A model generated the notes under the pieces. It did no database searches and had not been told where the DNA came from. It was given only the letters and a program-made list of their open reading frames with translations. Position numbers and translations under genes: made by a program. A DNA stretch of 64,000 bases from Nitrospira sp. (GTDB lineage: Bacteria; Nitrospirota; Nitrospiria; Nitrospirales; Nitrospiraceae), in the NCBI GenBank assembly GCA_024998595.1, contig JACOEK010000002.1:62001-126000 (forward strand), in the 5' to 3' direction. Below are positions 26,576 to 35,510 of the stretch, in pieces. Within the stretch, counting starts at the first letter, position 1, and each line of letters starts with the position of its first letter.

Positions 26576-26675
26576 GGGCGTACAGCCTGGGTGGCCTCCG
26601 AACTGCGCGCGTCCAACGAGGGCTTTCCGAAGCCGCACGTTGCGCGAGCATGGAGGTCACCCAGGCTGTACGCCC
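26576..26675. repeat. Intact hairpin repeat (copy A2)
   Basis: Two 24-nt arms (GGGCGTACAGCCTGGGTGGCC... and its complement) pair at 23 Watson-Crick positions plus one G-T, and enclose a 52-nt core. The core shares nearly all its bases with copy B2 at 49.8 kb and carries an inner hairpin GGCTT-TCCG-AAGCC at 26621-26634. The copy lies in the gap between the YdjM-like gene and prfC and contains no credible gene, although ORFs in four frames run through it. Confidence 0.8.
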
Positions 26676-26795
26676 CCTCTTCCCTCCTTGCCGCCGCCCC
26701 ACTCCGACTGATAAAAGAAAGCGTTGCCATTCAGCGACGCCAGGCGGCCATACACCCCCTGTCCCGTCGGTATCCCCTAACCACAAGAGAACGCC

Positions 26796-28424
26796 ATGTC
26801 CCTGCCGGTTGAAAAGTCTGCGTCCGACGAATTGCGCCGGGAGGTGTTGCGGCGGCGCACGTTTGCCATTATTTCCCACCCGGACGCCGGGAAAACCACG
26901 TTGACGGAAAAACTGCTGCTCTACGCGGGAGCGGTCCATCTGGCCGGTGCGGTGCAGGCTCGTTCCACACAACGCCAGGCCAAGTCCGACTGGATGGAGT
27001 TGGAACAGGCGCGCGGCATTTCGATTACGTCCACCATGCTGCAGTTCGATTATCAGGGCGCACGGGTCAACCTGCTCGACACGCCGGGCCACCAGGACTT
27101 CAGCGAAGACACCTATCGTACCCTCATGGCCGTCGATAGCGCTGTGATGGTGCTGGACGGCGCCAAAGGTATCGAGCCGCAAACCAAGAAGCTGTTTGCG
27201 GTCTGTCGCAAGCGCGGCATCCCAATCCTGACCTTCATCAATAAGATGGACCAACCGGGCCGACACCCCTTCGACCTGCTCGATGAGATCGAGCGCACGC
27301 TGGGCATGACGGCAGTCCCGTTCAATTGGCCGATCGGTGAAGGGTCGGGCTTTCAAGGCGTGTACGATTTCCAGAACCGCCAGGTCCTGTTCTTCCAGCG
27401 CACCTCACACAATCAACGCCGCGCGCCGATGACGATCGAAGCCTTCCCCAATCCGAAACTCGCGGAAACCCTCGGCGACGCCTACGGCCCGCTGCAGGAA
27501 GAAATCGGGCTGTTGACGGGCGCCGGCACGTCCTTTGATCGAGACCGCTTCCTGGCCGGTGAGCTCACCCCGGTGTTCTTCGGCAGCGCATTGACCAACT
27601 TCGGTGTCGGGCCGTTTCTCGACGCCTTCACAAAACTTGCGCCGCCTCCCGGGCCGCGACACAGCGCCCAGGGTCTGGTACAGCCCACGGATGAGACCTT
27701 CTCCGGCTTCGTGTTCAAGATCCAGGCAAACATGGATCCGCAGCATCGTGACCGCATGGCGTTCCTCCGCATCTGCTCCGGCCGCTTTGAAAAAGACATG
27801 ATGGTCCATCACGCCAGGCTGGGTCGGAAGATCCGCATGACACGCCCCCATCGCCTCTTCGGACGCGACCGGGAAACCATCGACGAGGCTTACCCCGGAG
27901 ATGTGGTGGGGCTGGTGAATCCTGGCCTGTTTACCATCGGCGATACGCTGACCTCGGATCCGTCACTGACATTCGATCCCATTCCGCACTTCCCGCCGGA
28001 ATGTTTCGGCCTCTTGCGGACGCAGGATATTTCCAAGCACAAACAGTTTCAGAAGGGACTCAAGCAGCTGGAAGAAGAAGGAGTCATGCAGATTTTCTAC
28101 TCCCCGGACCACGTGCGCCGCGAACCGGTGCTGGCCGCGGTGGGAGAACTGCAGTTCGACGTGGTGATGTCCCGCCTGGAGAACGAATACGGAGTCAAAA
28201 CCTCCGTTGAGCGCATGCCCCATAGCCTGGCGCGCTGGATCGTCGGGGATCCGGCAGCCATTGCGGCCGTCTATTGGCCGTCCGACACCGTCCGCCTCGT
28301 GGACCAACAGGGCCGCGCCGTCATGTTATTTACCACCGAACACCTGCTGGCCTATTGCATCAAATCAAACCCGTCTATCAAGTTTCTTCTACGGGAAGAA
28401 GTTGCGCAGGCAGGACCACAATAG
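26796..28424 (+). CDS. prfC: Peptide chain release factor 3
   Basis: A 542-residue translational GTPase, close to the E. coli RF3 length of 529. Motifs in order: G1 SHPDAGKTT (residues 27-35), switch region RGISITST, G3 DTPGH, G4 NKMD, then the RF3-specific domain II and III sequences (FPPECFGLLRTQDISKHKQFQKGL, EGVMQIFYSPDHVRREPVLAAVGELQFDVVMSRLENEYGVK). RF3 recycles RF1 and RF2 from the ribosome after peptide release. The repeat pair A1/A2 occupies its upstream region, so any promoter must lie between about 26680 and 26780 or be provided by the repeat. Confidence 0.97.
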   Translation: MSLPVEKSASDELRREVLRRRTFAIISHPDAGKTTLTEKLLLYAGAVHLAGAVQARSTQRQAKSDWMELEQARGISITSTMLQFDYQGARVNLLDTPGHQDFSEDTYRTLMAVDSAVMVLDGAKGIEPQTKKLFAVCRKRGIPILTFINKMDQPGRHPFDLLDEIERTLGMTAVPFNWPIGEGSGFQGVYDFQNRQVLFFQRTSHNQRRAPMTIEAFPNPKLAETLGDAYGPLQEEIGLLTGAGTSFDRDRFLAGELTPVFFGSALTNFGVGPFLDAFTKLAPPPGPRHSAQGLVQPTDETFSGFVFKIQANMDPQHRDRMAFLRICSGRFEKDMMVHHARLGRKIRMTRPHRLFGRDRETIDEAYPGDVVGLVNPGLFTIGDTLTSDPSLTFDPIPHFPPECFGLLRTQDISKHKQFQKGLKQLEEEGVMQIFYSPDHVRREPVLAAVGELQFDVVMSRLENEYGVKTSVERMPHSLARWIVGDPAAIAAVYWPSDTVRLVDQQGRAVMLFTTEHLLAYCIKSNPSIKFLLREEVAQAGPQ

Positions 28425-28750
28425 ACTGCCATTCTGCCTGAGAAACGATACCCTGCGCAGAGTGCGGCCACACAGACACGTGAGAAAATGTGTTATAACG
28501 AGGCGGCCATCCCTGAAAACCGTCTGAGCTTCCAGGATGGATGAACGCGAGCACGATCACACCTTTTGCTGTCTTTAGCGCCTCAGGCTAACTCGGCCTG
28601 GGTGACCTGCCCGCCCCTGTCATCAATTGACATTCTGCCGCCCTCATCCCGATACCGGAAAGGGAGAATTGGCACGCGACGCCGACAGCGACGGCGCAGT
28701 CAGGCGATGATACGACCTGTGAACCAAAGAATGATGCGAGGAGAAGGACC
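28425..28750. other. Intergenic region upstream of the zinc-finger gene
   Basis: A 326-bp gap. I see no ORF worth calling. A possible -10 (TTATAAC near 28491) follows prfC, and a short sequence GGCCTGGGTGACCTG near 28605 resembles the arms of repeat copy A2 without a core. A strong ribosome-binding sequence (GAGGAGAAGG) at its right end belongs to the small gene at 28751. Confidence 0.5.
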
Positions 28751-28921
28751 ATGCCGAAGGCAAGAACCGCAAAGAACTGTTACTACTGCGAAGCGGAAGA
28801 CCGGATTAAGATGACCTTTATGCTCTGCGGCCTTTGTCACCGGCACTTCTGCAGCGCCCATGGCGTGCCGGATCTGGAACAGTGCACCAAGTGCCTGGAA
28901 GCCAGCGAAGAAACGGAGTAA
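28751..28921 (+). CDS. Small Cys/His-rich zinc-finger protein (56 residues)
   Basis: Absent from the ORF track because it is under 60 codons. The ATG follows GAGGAGAAGGACC. The 56-residue product has four metal-ligand pairs in the order CYYC (Cys10/13), CGLC-H-R-H (Cys26/29, His30, His32), C-x3-H (Cys34, His38) and CTKC (Cys45/48). This spacing can hold two zinc ions in a cross-brace or treble-clef arrangement like small AN1/B-box fingers. Function unknown; it may bind nucleic acid or a partner protein. It converges with the AAA-like gene at 29039. Confidence 0.75.
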   Translation: MPKARTAKNCYYCEAEDRIKMTFMLCGLCHRHFCSAHGVPDLEQCTKCLEASEETE

Positions 28922-29038
28922 TCCTCACCGCATGCTGAAAACGTCTGTCAGCGGCGTTCTCGCAATGCTCGAACCACCAACGTACCCCTCTGGATACGCC
29001 TTGGCCGGTCGATCTCGCCCCTTGGAGCAGACGGCTCG

Positions 29039-29608
29039 TCAGGCCGTTTTCTTTTTTGCGTTTTTCTTTGGCTTCTTCTCGATGCCCACCATCACCGATA
29101 CCCGAGCCTGCTTCGATAACGCTTGATCGATCCGGCTTTTGCCGTTGGTCGTCAGAATCACCAGGCCTTTGTGGTCTTCAATGCGTTGCAGCAAATGGGC
29201 CGCTCCGGCATCAGCAAAATGGCTCGCGCCCGCCTTGCCAGCCCGGTGCTTGCCGAACAAGGCATCGGCCCCGTCGAAGAACAAAATCGACCCGCTGCGT
29301 TCAGCGTCGTCGAAGATCCGGTTGATGTTCTTCTCCGTTTCGCCGACCCGCTGGCTTACCACGGAGGAGAGATTCACTTTCGATAAGTCCAGCTGCAGTT
29401 CTTCCGCCACGAGTTCGGCCGCCTTGTTCCTGCGCAAGGGGGTAGAACCGGATAAGACCACGACCGCCACAGATGATTTTCCGACCCGAGTGGCCTTTGC
29501 GCGGCTCGCCGGAACCGCTTTCTTGGTCACGGTTTTCTTCACACCCGTTGTCACGGCCTTCGTCTTCGCTGCCGAGCTCACCGCCCGCTTTACTTTCTTC
29601 CCAGCCAT
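29039..29608 (-). CDS. AAA-derived protein without P-loop, lysine-rich tails (paralogue 1)
   Basis: A 189-residue protein; ATG 29608 is used because AGGAAGGGG lies 4 nt upstream (ORF track gives 29647). Residues 1-45 are a Lys/Ala-rich, histone-H1-like tail and 177-189 a second one (KKPKKNAKKK). The middle aligns with AAA+ ATPases (VAEELQLDLSKVNLSSVVSQRVGETEKNINRIFDDAERSGSILFFDGADALFGK, then VILTTNGKSRID). Where GPPGTGKT should be it has GSTPLRRN, and the Walker B glutamate is Gly113 (FFDGAD). The lid domain and arginine finger are missing, so ATP hydrolysis is very unlikely. A DNA-binding or scaffold role is inferred from the basic tails. Confidence 0.75.
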   Translation of the reverse strand: MAGKKVKRAVSSAAKTKAVTTGVKKTVTKKAVPASRAKATRVGKSSVAVVVLSGSTPLRRNKAAELVAEELQLDLSKVNLSSVVSQRVGETEKNINRIFDDAERSGSILFFDGADALFGKHRAGKAGASHFADAGAAHLLQRIEDHKGLVILTTNGKSRIDQALSKQARVSVMVGIEKKPKKNAKKKTA

Positions 29609-29689
29609 AGTCCCCTTCCTCTCACATGATTCCTTCATGACATCCATGCTCGCTGATGACGTACGACATGATTATCATACTTGGATCGT

Positions 29690-31246
29690 TCAGCGCTTTT
29701 TATCGAAACCGGAATCCCGCCACTTCTCCAGGAGGGCGATCCGTCGCTCCAATTGCGGGATCGTCGCCTGATCGACCCGGCCGCCGGTCCGCTTGATCAA
29801 CTCCGCATTGAGCTGGCGATGATCCATTCCGCACTTTCTTGCCACGGCCCCAACCAGGACACGGTGTTTGTCCCGCAACAGATTCTTTTGGTCGTGCAGT
29901 GCCAGCGCCGGCTCAGGCTGTCCCTTCCCCGCACCGGATGGCTCTCCCTCATCCGCGCCGATCAGGGCATCGAGCCGCGCTACGCCATTGAGCGGGATAT
30001 ATTCTTTCAGCGACGTCGCTGCCGTGCCGAACAGCGTCCGTTGCACGGCAGGCATGATCTCTTCGAGCACATGATCGCGCTCGACCTTGATCCGTTTGGC
30101 ATAATGGACCAGCGTGGCATCCTTAGGCAGGTAGAGCCAGGCCCGTTGCGGTTTCGGCACTTTGTCCTGCATCCGCACAAACCGTCCGACGACCTGGCGA
30201 AAATACATTTCCGTCAAGACGTTGGTCGCGTAGACCCCAACGCGGAGGCGCGGGATATCGACACCTTCACTCACCATGTTCACCGCCACCAGCCATTGCT
30301 GCGTCTTGTGGTGGGCAAAGGTCTCGATGGTCTTGGAGGCCGAAGGATCGTCGGACACGGCGACCAGCGCACGCTGGCCCGTGAGTCGATGCACCAGCTC
30401 AGCGACCTGCCGGGCATGATCCTGATTCATGGTCACGATCAGGCCGCCCGCATCCGCCTGCTCCTGCTTCCGTAGACGCTGCAACTCGGTATGCGCATCG
30501 CTCAACACCGGCCCCAGCCAGGTTTCCTGGAGCAATGCGGTCTTGAGCCGCTCGCGCTGGCGCTCAAAGGTCAACCCGTCCTCAAACGTGGCCCGGTGCT
30601 CGCGCCCGTCGGAGAGCCACGTCAGTTCGCCTTCATAACTGGGAAAGAGAATCGGACGACAGACCCCATCGCGGATTGAATGCGAATAGCCATACGTAAA
30701 ATCGGCCTGGCTCTCGCCCTGCTCGTACCGCACATAGGGAATGGGATTGTTGTCGGACCGGAAAGGAGTGCCCGACAGGGCCAGGCGAAACACGGCCTCA
30801 CCGAACGATTCACGCAGTGCCTTGCCCCAGTCCTTGCCGTCTCCGGCATGGTGTAACTCGTCGAGAATCACCAGGGTCTTCCGATTACGGCAGGCGCGCC
30901 GGAACACGTCCGGCGCCAGGCAGACCTGCTGATAGGTCACTACTGCGCCGTGATAATCACGCGCCTCGCACGCCTGTTCATTGGACAAGGCCGGATCCAG
31001 TTGAATACCGGCTTGCCCTGCCGCCGAAGCCCACTGTGTGCGCAGATGATTCGTCGGGCACACCACCAGCACACGGCCGGCGGCGCGCTCCGCCAGATAA
31101 TGATGGGCGATCCGCAGCGCAAACCGCGTTTTTCCGGCAGCCGGGGTCGCCGTCACGAGATAATCTTCGCGCTTCTGCGCCAACACATCGGCCACTGCAC
31201 GAGTCTGCCAATCGCGCAACAGGGCTGTCCAAGGGCGAACGTTCAC
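29690..31246 (-). CDS. SF2 DEAD/DEAH-type helicase
   Basis: A 518-residue superfamily 2 helicase. Motif I is TPAAGKT (residues 34-40), motif II DELH (129-132), motif III SGTPF, and the second RecA domain has MVSEGVDIPRLRVGVYAT and motif VI QVVGRFVR. The order and spacing resemble the helicase domains of type III restriction enzymes and XPB/RapA-like translocases, but no nuclease domain or methylase partner is present, so I do not call it a restriction enzyme. The last 100 residues are helical and unassigned. It lies upstream of paralogue 1 on the same strand, 81 bp away. Confidence 0.85.
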   Translation of the reverse strand: MNVRPWTALLRDWQTRAVADVLAQKREDYLVTATPAAGKTRFALRIAHHYLAERAAGRVLVVCPTNHLRTQWASAAGQAGIQLDPALSNEQACEARDYHGAVVTYQQVCLAPDVFRRACRNRKTLVILDELHHAGDGKDWGKALRESFGEAVFRLALSGTPFRSDNNPIPYVRYEQGESQADFTYGYSHSIRDGVCRPILFPSYEGELTWLSDGREHRATFEDGLTFERQRERLKTALLQETWLGPVLSDAHTELQRLRKQEQADAGGLIVTMNQDHARQVAELVHRLTGQRALVAVSDDPSASKTIETFAHHKTQQWLVAVNMVSEGVDIPRLRVGVYATNVLTEMYFRQVVGRFVRMQDKVPKPQRAWLYLPKDATLVHYAKRIKVERDHVLEEIMPAVQRTLFGTAATSLKEYIPLNGVARLDALIGADEGEPSGAGKGQPEPALALHDQKNLLRDKHRVLVGAVARKCGMDHRQLNAELIKRTGGRVDQATIPQLERRIALLEKWRDSGFDKKR

Positions 31247-31407
31247 TCACGCCTCATTTCACACCGATCGTCTCGTCTACACATGACATTTATTCGCAAC
31301 TGGTCCACTCGTCTCCGTGACGGCATTCCTGTGCCACGCCGCGTAGGGCTCTCCCGTGCCATCAGCTACCCGGAGGAGGTGACTCGTGCATACAATGGGA
31401 ATGGCTG

Positions 31408-32865
31408 TCAGACGTGCGGCGCATGACCCGAGACAGGCTGGGCGGACAGCGGCGTTGCAATATGTTCGAGTGATCGCCCCTCGGCCTTCACCCCTAACCA
31501 CAACTCCACGATCGCACCCACAAGCATCATTCCGGCTCCCAGCAGATATCCATAGAAGACACTCTCGGCTGATGTCTCAATCAGCTTGCCGTACAGCCAG
31601 GGAGCCGCGATCCCAGCTCCCTGGGCCACGACGAAAAAGAATGCAATGGCCATCGCGCGGATCTCCATTGGAAAGATCTCGCTGACGGTCAGATAGGCGG
31701 CACTCGCCCCGGCGGAGGCAAAAAAGAAAATGAACGACCAGGCCACGGTTTGCGTGATGGAGGTGAAGGCCCCCTGCCAAAACAGATAGCCGGTGACTGC
31801 CAGTAAACACCCGGCGACCGCATAGGTGAAGCTGATCATCTGCTTGCGGCCGATGGTATCGAAAAAGCGGCCCAGCAACAAGGGGCCCAGAAAGTTACCG
31901 ATCGCGAACGGCACAATGTACAAGCCGATGCTGTGGCTCGGCACGGCGTAAAATTTCGTGAGCACAAAGGGATACGTAAATGAAATCGCATTGTACATGA
32001 ACGATTGCGTCACCATCAGCACAATTCCCAGCGACGTACGACGGGGATAGGCCGTGAACAACTCCCGTGCCACGGTGGCAAGGGTCGCATGGGTACGCCC
32101 GTGGATGGTGATCGATCCCTCGGCGGACGGGAGTGAGGCGAGGTGCTCATCGCGCATGATCTGCGCCTCAATGCCGGACACGATCTGCTCGGCCTCCTTG
32201 ACACTGCCATGGGTCATGAGCCATCGCGGACTCTCCGGCACGACCCGCCTCACCAGCAGAATACTCACCCCCAGCACTGCCCCCAGCCCGAAGCAGAGAC
32301 GCCAGCCTAGGTATTCAGGAATCAACAGGGGGTTCAACAGCACAATCGTCAACAGGGCGCCGACCGCGCTGCCCAGCCACCAGCTTCCATTGATCGCCAG
32401 GTCGGTATGCCCGCGCCGGCGTGCCGGAATCAGTTCGTCGATGGCGGAGTTGATCGCCGCATATTCGCCGCCGATACCAGCACCGGTCAGGAATCGAAAG
32501 AACATGAAACTCCAGAGATCCCAGGAGAACGCCGTCAACACGGTTGCGGCCAGATACAGCAGCAGGGTGAACATGAACCATTTCTTCCGTCCCTGGCGGT
32601 CGGTCAGATAGGAGAAGACAATGGCGCCCACTACTGACCCGCTCAAATAGGCCGAGGCGGTGAGGCCGACGTCAGATGCGGTCAAATGTAAGGTCGCGGA
32701 ATGGGTGAGTACCGGCCCGAGCGCGGCCACGATGGACACTTCGAGCCCATCCAGAATCCAGGTTACGCCAAGGGCTGTGACCACCAGCCAATGCCAGCGC
32801 GACCATGGCAAACGGTCCATACGTTGCGGAATGCTCGTGGTCACAGGGCTTTCTGAGGCAGGCAT
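31408..32865 (-). CDS. MFS transporter, metabolite:H+ symporter type
   Basis: About 485 residues with 12 hydrophobic helices, starting at ATG 32865 (the ORF-track start at 32880 is a GTG five codons earlier). The loop 2-3 signature is FSYLTDRQGRKKWF, the loop 4 region has RFLTGAGIGGEYAAINSAIDELIPARRRGHTD, and a central cytoplasmic loop precedes the second half. This is the sugar/organic-acid porter layout. GIGGEYAA is typical of the metabolite:H+ symporter group. Substrate unknown; no enzyme gene adjacent hints at it. Confidence 0.85.
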   Translation of the reverse strand: MPASESPVTTSIPQRMDRLPWSRWHWLVVTALGVTWILDGLEVSIVAALGPVLTHSATLHLTASDVGLTASAYLSGSVVGAIVFSYLTDRQGRKKWFMFTLLLYLAATVLTAFSWDLWSFMFFRFLTGAGIGGEYAAINSAIDELIPARRRGHTDLAINGSWWLGSAVGALLTIVLLNPLLIPEYLGWRLCFGLGAVLGVSILLVRRVVPESPRWLMTHGSVKEAEQIVSGIEAQIMRDEHLASLPSAEGSITIHGRTHATLATVARELFTAYPRRTSLGIVLMVTQSFMYNAISFTYPFVLTKFYAVPSHSIGLYIVPFAIGNFLGPLLLGRFFDTIGRKQMISFTYAVAGCLLAVTGYLFWQGAFTSITQTVAWSFIFFFASAGASAAYLTVSEIFPMEIRAMAIAFFFVVAQGAGIAAPWLYGKLIETSAESVFYGYLLGAGMMLVGAIVELWLGVKAEGRSLEHIATPLSAQPVSGHAPHV

Positions 32866-33010
32866 GCGTGATCGTACCACTAACAGATGGTACGGAAGCC
32901 TACTGAATTCCCTGGCGGCTGAAGAATCGGGAGAGGAGAAAGAGGGAGAGGCGTTTGGTAACCCGGAAGAGCAGCCTCTTGCGGCCGCTCAAGACACCAT
33001 GAGATACCCG

Positions 33011-33044
33011 CCGGCCAGGGCATTCATACGGATACCCTGGCCGG
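33011..33044 (-). terminator. Hairpin downstream of the DEAD-box helicase gene
   Basis: CCGGCCAGGG-14 nt-CCCTGGCCGG, a perfect 10-bp stem 22 bp past the stop of the DEAD-box helicase gene. No U-tract follows in the direction of transcription. Confidence 0.55.
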
Positions 33045-33066
33045 ATTCGTTTCAGCGGAGAGACGT

Positions 33067-34794
33067 TCAGTCCCTAAACAATCGAACCGCGACTTTTTGC
33101 CCTTTGATGCGCGTCCGGCCCAAGGCTTCGATGATCTGCCGGGCCGCCTCTTCCTGCACATCCACCAGGGAGAATCGCTCTTCGACTTCGATCGCGCCGA
33201 TCATCCGCGACGGCACACCGGCTTCATTCGCAATGGCGCCGACCAGATCACCCGGCCTGATACCCGCCCCCCGACCCGCGCCGATATACACGCGCACGGT
33301 TCCGGCGGCCCGACCACCGCGACTCGGACCGCCCCGAGGCGCCCGCGCGCGATCTCCTTGCGGAGCCGAGCCATACGCAGGCCGTGACGACCGGTAGGGC
33401 TCCGGCGCTCGCATCTGAACGGCGGGAATTTCTTCTTCCTCCCGGTCGCCACCATGCGATCGATAGACCAGCTTGATGGCCGCCGCCGCGATATCCGCGG
33501 GATCGGCCGATGCAGACAGCGCGTCCACGACCCGGCGGAAATCTTCGAGTTCGCCCGCCTCCAGGGTTTCTTGAATCGACGTCTTCGTTCGCTCCAGCCG
33601 CTTGGCCAGCAGATCCCCGAGCGACGGCACCGGCGCGATCGTGATTTTCGCCTTGGTGTGCTGCTCGACCGCGCGCAACAATCGTTGCTCACGCGGTTCG
33701 ACGATGGTCATGGCTGCTCCTTCGCGTCCCGCCCGTCCGGTGCGGCCGATACGATGCACATAGACTTCCAGCGATGAGGGAAGATCGTAGTTGATCACAT
33801 GCGACACGGACGGAATATCCAACCCGCGGGCAGCCACGTCGGTAGCCACAAGGAGTTCGGTCTGTCCGGTGCGAAACGCCTGCATGACACGATCCCGCTG
33901 AACCTGGCTCATGCCGCCATGAATGGCCTCGGCCCGGTACCCGCGGCTGTTCAGCGCCGCCGTCACTTCATCGACCTCCAGCCTGGTTCGGCAAAAGACC
34001 AGTGCGGACTTGGGCGTCGCGATGTCCAATACGCGCGCGAGGGCCGACACCTTGTGCTGGCGGGCCACCACATACGCCGTCTGTTGCACGCGTGGAGCGG
34101 CACCGGCCTTCACCGGCTCACGCGCAATCGTGACCTCGATGGGATTCTTCAGATGCCGACGTGCGATGGACGCAATACGCGGCGGCATGGTCGCTGAAAA
34201 CAACGCCGTTTGTTTCGTCTTCGGGGTTTCTTCAAGAATGGCGTCGAGGTCGTCGGCGAAGCCCATATCGAGCATTTCGTCCGCCTCATCCAAGACCACC
34301 ACTTGCAGATCAGCCAGCTTCAAGGTCTTGCGGCGAAGGTGATCCAATGCCCGACCGGGCGTCGCAATGATGACCTCCACTCCACGCCTGAGCGCCTGCA
34401 ATTGCGGGCCCATTGCCTGGCCGCCGTACAAGGCCAGCACACCGATCCGCAGTTCCTTGCCGTACCGCTGCACCGCTTCACTGACCTGCACAGCCAGTTC
34501 ACGGGTCGGCACCAACACCAGCGCCGTGGGCCGCTGCCGTGGACCATGCGCAATTCGCTGCAGGAGCGGCAACGCAAAGGCGGCAGTTTTTCCCGTTCCG
34601 GTGGCGGCCTGTCCTAGCAGGTCTCGCCCCTCCAGCAACGGAGGAATCGCTTCACGTTGAATCGGGGTGGGCTCTTCGTAACCGAGAGCCTCAAGGGTGG
34701 TCAACAGCGAGGCTTCTAATCCGAGCGCGGCAAACCCGGGCGAAAATCCCTTGGCGGCTGGCTCTGCAGGCGATGGCGTCGTGGTGTGTTTCAT
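33067..34794 (-). CDS. DEAD-box ATP-dependent RNA helicase with DbpA-type RNA-binding domain
   Basis: A 575-residue helicase. Q-motif (GYEEPTPIQREAI), motif I ATGTGKT, motif II DEAD, motif III SAT, motif VI HRIGRTGR are all present. A Gly/Arg/Ser-rich linker (about 440-490) leads to a C-terminal DbpA-like RNA-recognition fold (VRVYIGAGRGAGIRPGDLVGAIANEAGVPSRMIGAIEVEERFSLVDV). It matches the CsdA/DeaD group that assists ribosome assembly and RNA turnover, especially in the cold. The bases before the ATG read CCCTCCTC, which is not a Shine-Dalgarno, so initiation is unusual. Confidence 0.93.
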   Translation of the reverse strand: MKHTTTPSPAEPAAKGFSPGFAALGLEASLLTTLEALGYEEPTPIQREAIPPLLEGRDLLGQAATGTGKTAAFALPLLQRIAHGPRQRPTALVLVPTRELAVQVSEAVQRYGKELRIGVLALYGGQAMGPQLQALRRGVEVIIATPGRALDHLRRKTLKLADLQVVVLDEADEMLDMGFADDLDAILEETPKTKQTALFSATMPPRIASIARRHLKNPIEVTIAREPVKAGAAPRVQQTAYVVARQHKVSALARVLDIATPKSALVFCRTRLEVDEVTAALNSRGYRAEAIHGGMSQVQRDRVMQAFRTGQTELLVATDVAARGLDIPSVSHVINYDLPSSLEVYVHRIGRTGRAGREGAAMTIVEPREQRLLRAVEQHTKAKITIAPVPSLGDLLAKRLERTKTSIQETLEAGELEDFRRVVDALSASADPADIAAAAIKLVYRSHGGDREEEEIPAVQMRAPEPYRSSRPAYGSAPQGDRARAPRGGPSRGGRAAGTVRVYIGAGRGAGIRPGDLVGAIANEAGVPSRMIGAIEVEERFSLVDVQEEAARQIIEALGRTRIKGQKVAVRLFRD

Positions 34795-34823
34795 GAGGAG
34801 GGGATAAACCTTTCTTGGTAGTA

Positions 34824-35510
34824 CTAGCTATTCATACTGGCGGGCCACATAAATTCCAACTCGGGGAACTTGGCTTTGTAATCGTCGTGGCTGGCGTGAA
34901 TGACCTTGATGGCTTCGTCGCGGCCGTACATGCTCGTAATCTCCACCTTGTTGTGGAGGGTGGAGCCCGGCGCTTGTTTATAGGTCAGGAAATAATGCTG
35001 CAACCGGTCGAGGAGGGTCATGGGACATTCTTTGAGATCGGTCAACGTACCGTAGACGGCATCGTCCCGCATCACCGCGATGATCTTGTCGTCTGCCTCG
35101 CCGCCGTCCGCCATGCTGAACCCGCCGATCGGCCGGGCGGTCAGCAGAATATCGCTGTGGGGAATTGCCTTCTCAGTCAGCACGCAGATATCGAGGGGGT
35201 CGCCATCGCCAATCATGTCCGGCCGACCGGCGCGCGCGCCGAACAACTCCGCCACCCGCTCACCGCAATAGGTTTGGGGGATGAGCCCGTAATACACGGG
35301 ACAAAAGTTTGAGAACCGCTGAGGACGGTCGACTTTGAGAAAACCGGTGGCCTTATCCACCTCATATTTCACCGTATCGCTAGGCACGATCTCGATATAG
35401 GCCGTGACCAGATCCGGGGCCTGGTCCCCCATGGACACCCCGTGCCAGGGATGCGCTTTGAACATCAGGCTCATCAGTCGCCGCGCCGCATCGATTTCCT
35501 TCTTGCTCAT
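34824..35510 (-). CDS. ppa: Inorganic pyrophosphatase (family I)
   Basis: A 228-residue soluble pyrophosphatase. The signature GDGDPLDICVL supplies the catalytic aspartates, with IEIVPSDTVKYEVDKATGFLKVDR and YYGLIPQTYCG completing the active site and DDKIIAVMRDD further on. It hydrolyses pyrophosphate to drive biosynthesis. At 228 residues it is longer than E. coli Ppa (175) and resembles the longer eukaryote-like type. The gene lies just upstream of the DEAD-box helicase on the same strand, 29 bp away. Confidence 0.92.
   Translation of the reverse strand: MSKKEIDAARRLMSLMFKAHPWHGVSMGDQAPDLVTAYIEIVPSDTVKYEVDKATGFLKVDRPQRFSNFCPVYYGLIPQTYCGERVAELFGARAGRPDMIGDGDPLDICVLTEKAIPHSDILLTARPIGGFSMADGGEADDKIIAVMRDDAVYGTLTDLKECPMTLLDRLQHYFLTYKQAPGSTLHNKVEITSMYGRDEAIKVIHASHDDYKAKFPELEFMWPASMNS

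Noticed and set aside
26475-27356. 293-residue ORF antisense to prfC and the repeat A2
   Set aside because: Starts inside the repeat, has no recognisable domain and lies opposite a certain gene; high GC makes such open antisense frames common.
29690-31246. Considered a type III restriction system
   Set aside because: The helicase motifs resemble Res subunits but there is no nuclease domain and no methyltransferase partner.
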